Shown: positions 50,501-56,500 of the stretch, piece after piece
How the letters are laid out: every line of letters starts with the position of its first letter
Position numbering within the stretch: position 1 is the stretch's first letter
Origin: Larimichthys crocea
Lineage: Eukaryota > Chordata > Actinopteri > Sciaenidae
Length of the DNA: 64,000 bases
Direction: 5' to 3'
Assembly: GCF_000972845.2 (NCBI RefSeq)
Contig: NC_040021.1
Span: forward strand, 9,529,291 to 9,593,290
Made by a program: the position numbers and the translations under genes
Notes under the pieces: generated by a model
Told to the model about the DNA's origin: nothing
The model's input: only the letters and a program-made list of their open reading frames with translations
Databases searched by the model: none

Positions 50501-53500
50501 TCCCATCAGTTACAAATAGACAGATTGCTGACCACACTTGTTTTTTCTCAGATATGGGCACAGTTTAATATCTTTCTTTCTGTTACAGGCTCGAGTTGCA
50601 CCGATGAGAAGAACCAGAAGGGAGTCAAACTAGTAGACACTTCACAGCAAAGAGACGTGGAGGACAGCACAGCTGGGAAATCAGACTCCTTGTCTGACCA
50701 GTCTCAGCCTCCCACAGAGACTATGGTATCATTGACAACTGCCTGTGTGGTATCTGCTGTTGCTCAAAGACTTAACTGATCTCATTTGCACATGTACACA
50801 AGCGTGCATCTCACTTTCCCTCTCCGTCTTTCTCACCCACTTGCTTGCTGCCTGTGTTGATATCAATTTTTCAATGCCAGATACACATAACGCCTTACTT
50901 ACAGGGATGCGCACACACACACACACACACAAACACACACAAACTTACACACACCCACACACACATTCTCGCACAGAGAAAATTTGCAAGAGGAGAGCAG
51001 CAGAAACCGGAGGGGTGGTTTTGTTGTTACTGTCTGTCTTATCAGCGCTTGTCAGGGAGCAGTGATTTGTGCATGATTTATGAGTCACTCAATTATCTGC
51101 AGTTTCCTGATCTAACAGACCTGTTGTCATAGTTTGGTGATTGCCAAAGTATGTACCATACCACCATATGTGTGTACCATCACACACTCACATGCAATGA
51201 AAACACATTGATTGTAGACTGTGCAAGTCCATAAAACAAGGAAAATCAATTGTGGTGTGTGGTGACTGTCAACCAATCATACTAACTGTTAATCTGACAT
51301 TTACAGCAATGATCTGAACCTTTTAAAGGTCGGGTATGTAGGGCTCAGTAGCATCTGGAAGTTACAGATTAAAACTGACTCAATTCCACGCACCTAACTC
51401 TCCCTTTACTGTAGAAACATGGCAGCTACAAAAACACAGTAGTTCTTGTGCAATAGACCTAACTAGAAGTTTCATTTGGCCACAGTGTACATGTGTTACA
51501 AATACTCGTCAGCAGCAGTCTCGTTACATCAATAGTAATTATACAGATCATGTCAGATCCCACCGATCAGATCAGCAGCGGGCCCGAATAAACAGGTCTT
51601 GATCAGGACTAAGACCATTGATCAAGACTTAGATCAGTGAGAGGGTCGGTGATTAAAGCGCTGTTTAGTGCTGCAGGGACACACAGCAGACATATTGATG
51701 CTCAGTAATGGTGCATTAATGGTGAAGGCTCCTGCTGTGTAAGCTGTATGGGATTTAAACACACATGTAAACACCTGAAAAAACAAACACACTGATGTCA
51801 CTGTGTGCCACTTTCATTTCCTCCATAGAGATGTACAGCAGTGGATTCATGACAACACAAACACTTTATTTTTAAAAGATTGACATCAGACAAAACCAAA
51901 AAAATGATTTGTTAAATATTTTTAATGCGTCTTGCTCTCTTAGTTCAAGTCTCACCTTGGGATTTTGTTGAAATTGTTCAGTGTGATGGATGTGGTAGTT
52001 ACCACCCCAGATATAATCTTGGCTAACACGCCCTCTGCCTCTTCTCTCCCTTTGTGCTAAGCATGCACTTCTGTCAAAGAGGACAGAGAAGAGCAAAAGC
52101 AAGATGTGTAGCTCTTCTTTAAGATCGTTGTGTCTCTCTCTGAATGATCAGCACTAGTATAGTTTACAGCTGCATGTCCACAAAATACAAAACAGCTCTA
52201 ATGTCGGCTTTGCGTTCTGCTGTTTGTGTCTTTTTTTTTTTTTATTGTGCGTGTGTCTGTCTGTCACGTTGTTCTTAAACTGTGATGTGGGTGTTGTACA
52301 CTGACTTTGCTTGTCTGTGTTTCACAGGGTCATAATTATGTGGTGCAGGCAGAGGTGCTTTATAAGAGCTGGGATTTGGATGAATCTCAGCTGGCTTTTG
52401 TCCATAAGCTCAGAGACTTGGAGAAGAATGAAATGAGAGGTACATACGAAGACAATCACAAACGCCACATCAAACAGTCAGCCACACTGAGTCACCTGAG
52501 GAAAAGACAGGAAAGAAAGTCACTGTTTATATTTTGCATAAAAATATGATTAGTTAATTCAATTCAGTACCCTGAATTTTTTATCTGAACATCCAAAACA
52601 TCCAAGTAAAAGTCTAAATACACACTGTACGTGGTCTAGATATCCCTAAATATCCCGATAATAGGACATGTGAAGCGTGTTCAAGCGTTTCATTTTTCAT
52701 CATTGCAGTCAAAAGTTGTCAGCATTTGAGCTCTGGCTTCTGAATGGATTTTCTAATACAGCCTTCATGTTTGTTTTTTCACTGCTTATCTTTGCGTTAA
52801 ATGTGAAATGTGGCAGATCCTCAGTAGGCAGTGTCAGGGGCCAAGGCAGAACGCTGTTTGTTCTTTGCTTCCACTAGCCAGGGGCCCTGTTAATCACAAG
52901 CCTAATGAAAGCCAAATGAATACAGCTGCTTTTGCAGATCACAGAGTGAGATTTCTTGTGCCCACTGGTCGTTGGCCGAGGCAGTAAGTCTGTCCTCTGC
53001 CACCAACTCTGCTTCTCTGCCTTTAATCATGCCGCACAAATTGGATCGATTGAAAAATCAGGGCTTTGAAATTTGCAGGAGCTTCTTAAAAATTCTGAGG
53101 GGATGAATTAATTGCGACACGGGTGGATGTTGATGTGAAAGAGGTGCTGCATGGGTGACAATTTGCATGATTGCCTGAAGAGAGAGAGGCCAGCCCGCTG
53201 CTATTGAATTCTCATTCTTCTCCCTCTGTTGCTCCTGACAATATTCCCCGTATCTACGCATTCAGTTTGCATGGCATGAAATCTGGGAATGATGATGTTG
53301 TTTATCTACTCAACTTGTATGGGTTTTCTGTGCATGGATATATATGAGAGTATTATGGGTTGTTTTTGCTAGTGTATGGTTGGGTTTGTCTGCATACAGG
53401 ATGTATGTATAGAGCATGTATATAATGTCCACGCAAACCTCCTGTGGTTTTCCAATAAGCTTGTGAAAATAGGTCAATGAGAAGTCAAATGAAGTTGGCT

Positions 53501-56500
53501 CTTGCCCCCTGGTGCCCTGGGAAATATCTCAGCAGGAAAGTGAATTAATTTCAGCCAGTTAAACTCTGTCTCAGTGGTGAGGCTGTGCCCTTGATCATGC
53601 TCCCTACATGCTACATGGATACACACGCACTACACGCCACGGCAAGCTTTGAAACCTCTTTAACAAGCTGTTTAACAAGCTCCAGCCAAAATACTGTGCT
53701 GTGCATGTTTAATGCATGCACATTTAGGCATGCCTAAACCCCAGTACATGCGATTAAAGCTGTAGCTGCACATTCATTTGTGGCAGTAGTTTTAATTCCC
53801 TTACCCAACCTCCTTGACATTTGCATTGCTGTGCAAATACATTTTATCATCTAAACAATCATGTTTTTATTGGTTTGTTTAGCGAACAGAAGCTACTATT
53901 TAAGTTTGGTCAACTGAAAATCATTTTTCATACATGTATGGGCCTGACATTACATCAAAACAGATTGATGTTTAGATCCAATATGAACATTGAATTTCTG
54001 TATGACTTGAGATGAGGGGTATCTCAATGAGCATGCAGTAAAGCTGTTCAGGCAGAATGGCAGGGTGTCAGCTAAATGATGGATTATTATGCCTCTGTCA
54101 GAGAAGTGAGACTCATTGTTAATGCTTCATCCAAGCTAAGGGGGTTTTGTTCATTTTACCTTTAAAGTGCAACAGTGCCATCTAGCACACATGCGAGCAC
54201 ACAACACCTCCCACTTCAGATTAGCTTTATTTGTTTGTTTGAACAGCTGACATTCTTAGAGAAGATGAATATACACCAATAGACAATGAACTATATTTTT
54301 TGAGGAATACTTTTAGCCTTTCACACTGTAATTGAATTGATGAAAAAGTTTGGCAAAGAATGTTTGACGCTCTCGGGTATCCATATTTGATAGTTGACCA
54401 CTTGCACTGTTTGCTTGTCATTTTGTTAGCTTTGCACAGCTGAAGTGAATCTACTTAATCTCTGTTTGCAATATAGTATATAAGATGGACGACTTGAAGC
54501 GCTCATCCACTGACACACCGAGCCATGACGGACACAAATCTGACACACCCAAAGGTAACAAGGAGAAGGGGAAGCCATCTGCCACCTCCAAATCCAGCTC
54601 CAAGCTGGAAACGGTAATACATCACCAGAGCACAGTGAGAGATAACAATGACATAACACTGCCAACTGCAAATTAGGAGATCAGTATTGTGTATAGATAT
54701 TTCATATCCATAAACACAATCATGGTTTTTATTAGCTTTTGTTGCATTTGATAATTTTATTTGATTGATATTATAGTTTTATATAAAAATCATTAATTAG
54801 ATGAGGTCAAACATAATAGGCAGCATGCGCTCAAACCAAAGGCCATTAACTGCTTTAGTAATCTTTATATAAGTAGTTTTCTTCTGTAGTATTTTCTATA
54901 TATTTTCTATAGTCTCCTATGTTGAGACAAGTCGGAGTGGTGCAAAAATTTCCAGAAGTAGTACTATTAACCTTTTCAAGAGGAGGGTGTGAAGGCACTT
55001 CAGTGGAGTACACACTCAACTCCTCTTCACAGATTCCCTCCCCAAACCACATATAATGAGATTATTGTTGAACTCTGTCCTGATGTCCTTTTTTATAACA
55101 GATTTTTAGTTTGTTTCATCAGACAGGTCAGCATTTACATATTTGCTTGACTCTGCCGCTTTTGAAATGCTAACAAAGACTGGCATCAGCCTAATACCAC
55201 AACTGCCAGGATGACCTGTGTGTATTTACACTGAATAAGAGACACTTGTCTTATCAAACACTATAATTTCGTGGTCTATAATTCTCTGTATAATGGTCTT
55301 GGTTTAGTAGTCAGAAACACAGCTGCTTGAAAAAGCTCTCATCTATGTAATAAATGCCTTTTTATTCTCTTTATTCTCGACCGCTCTACATGTCAAACCC
55401 TAAAGACAATGACATTTAAAAGGCAGATTTCATAGTGCTATTTCCCTTTAATAAATTTCCATTTTTTATTTGCTTTTTTTTTTGGCACTGGAGATAGCAG
55501 ACATAATGAGTGAACTAAAAATGATCTATTATTTACAATGAAGACAAGACAGCTGAACAGGACATAATAATCCAGACTGGCTGGCTGTGTACCAGACTGT
55601 CTGAGTTGCTCATTGAAAAGAGACACTCATAATGTATTGTTGCACGGCGACCTTCAGCTGGGATGTTTGTGTGCGTGAACACGTGCGTTACTTTTTGTGT
55701 GCTTTGTGCGAATATATGTTTGCATAGAGACTCGATTTGACTAAACCAAACTGGACGCTGCGTGTGGTCATCGACAAGAGCAAAACAGGAAGCATCGAGG
55801 TGAAGAAGGACACAGAGAGACTGGACCAAATTAAAGCCATTAAAAAAGCCTGGGAAATGGCTGAACCAGGCCGTAGTGCCAAGGTAACCCAGAATGGTAT
55901 TACTATGTTCATTTCCATATGGGCTCTGCCTGTACTCAAACATAGACTACAGACTGAATGTCTTGCTGTGTTTTCAGGCTTCACAGTCTCTTCTCAAGTT
56001 TCTTAACCCAGTCCAACATCAAGCAGGTGATGAAACGACTACAGATGATGCAGAAACCAAAGAGCCAGGTACCATACTCTACATACCTCTTACATACATA
56101 CAGATCTAGATCTGTTTCCAATATTTGTCACATGCAGTGTTGTAATGAGGCCTGATTGGTTCTTTTTTTTACAGATGCTTCCAGATCAGATTCTGTCACA
56201 TGTCTTAGTCCATCTAAAGAAAAGCTGACTGGTGCCTTATGCTCCAGTGCCCCCATGGACTACACTTCCTTCATCAGGTGCTTCACCACTGTTGACACCA
56301 TAATATAGTTATATATAGTTATAGAATCGCATCACTCTACATTGCAGATTTAACAGTTTCTGTCTGTTGTCTGTTCTGGATGACTCTGCTTTTCTAGATT
56401 TGTGAGCCTGAATGAATCCTTAACTCCAAGGCCTCATTCCACTAGGACTAGTATTTGATATTTTACTAGTTGCGCTTACCAGCACCCTTCTCCTCAGCAG

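Larger units (their letters stand above)
50726..52327 (+). other. adgb: adgb intron 27
   Basis: 1.6 kb phase-0 intron with a CA-rich block (50912-50975) and a MITE remnant starting at 51323. Confidence 0.8.

Noticed and set aside
55533..55943. 136-codon minus-strand frame
   Set aside because: Antisense shadow of adgb exon 30.
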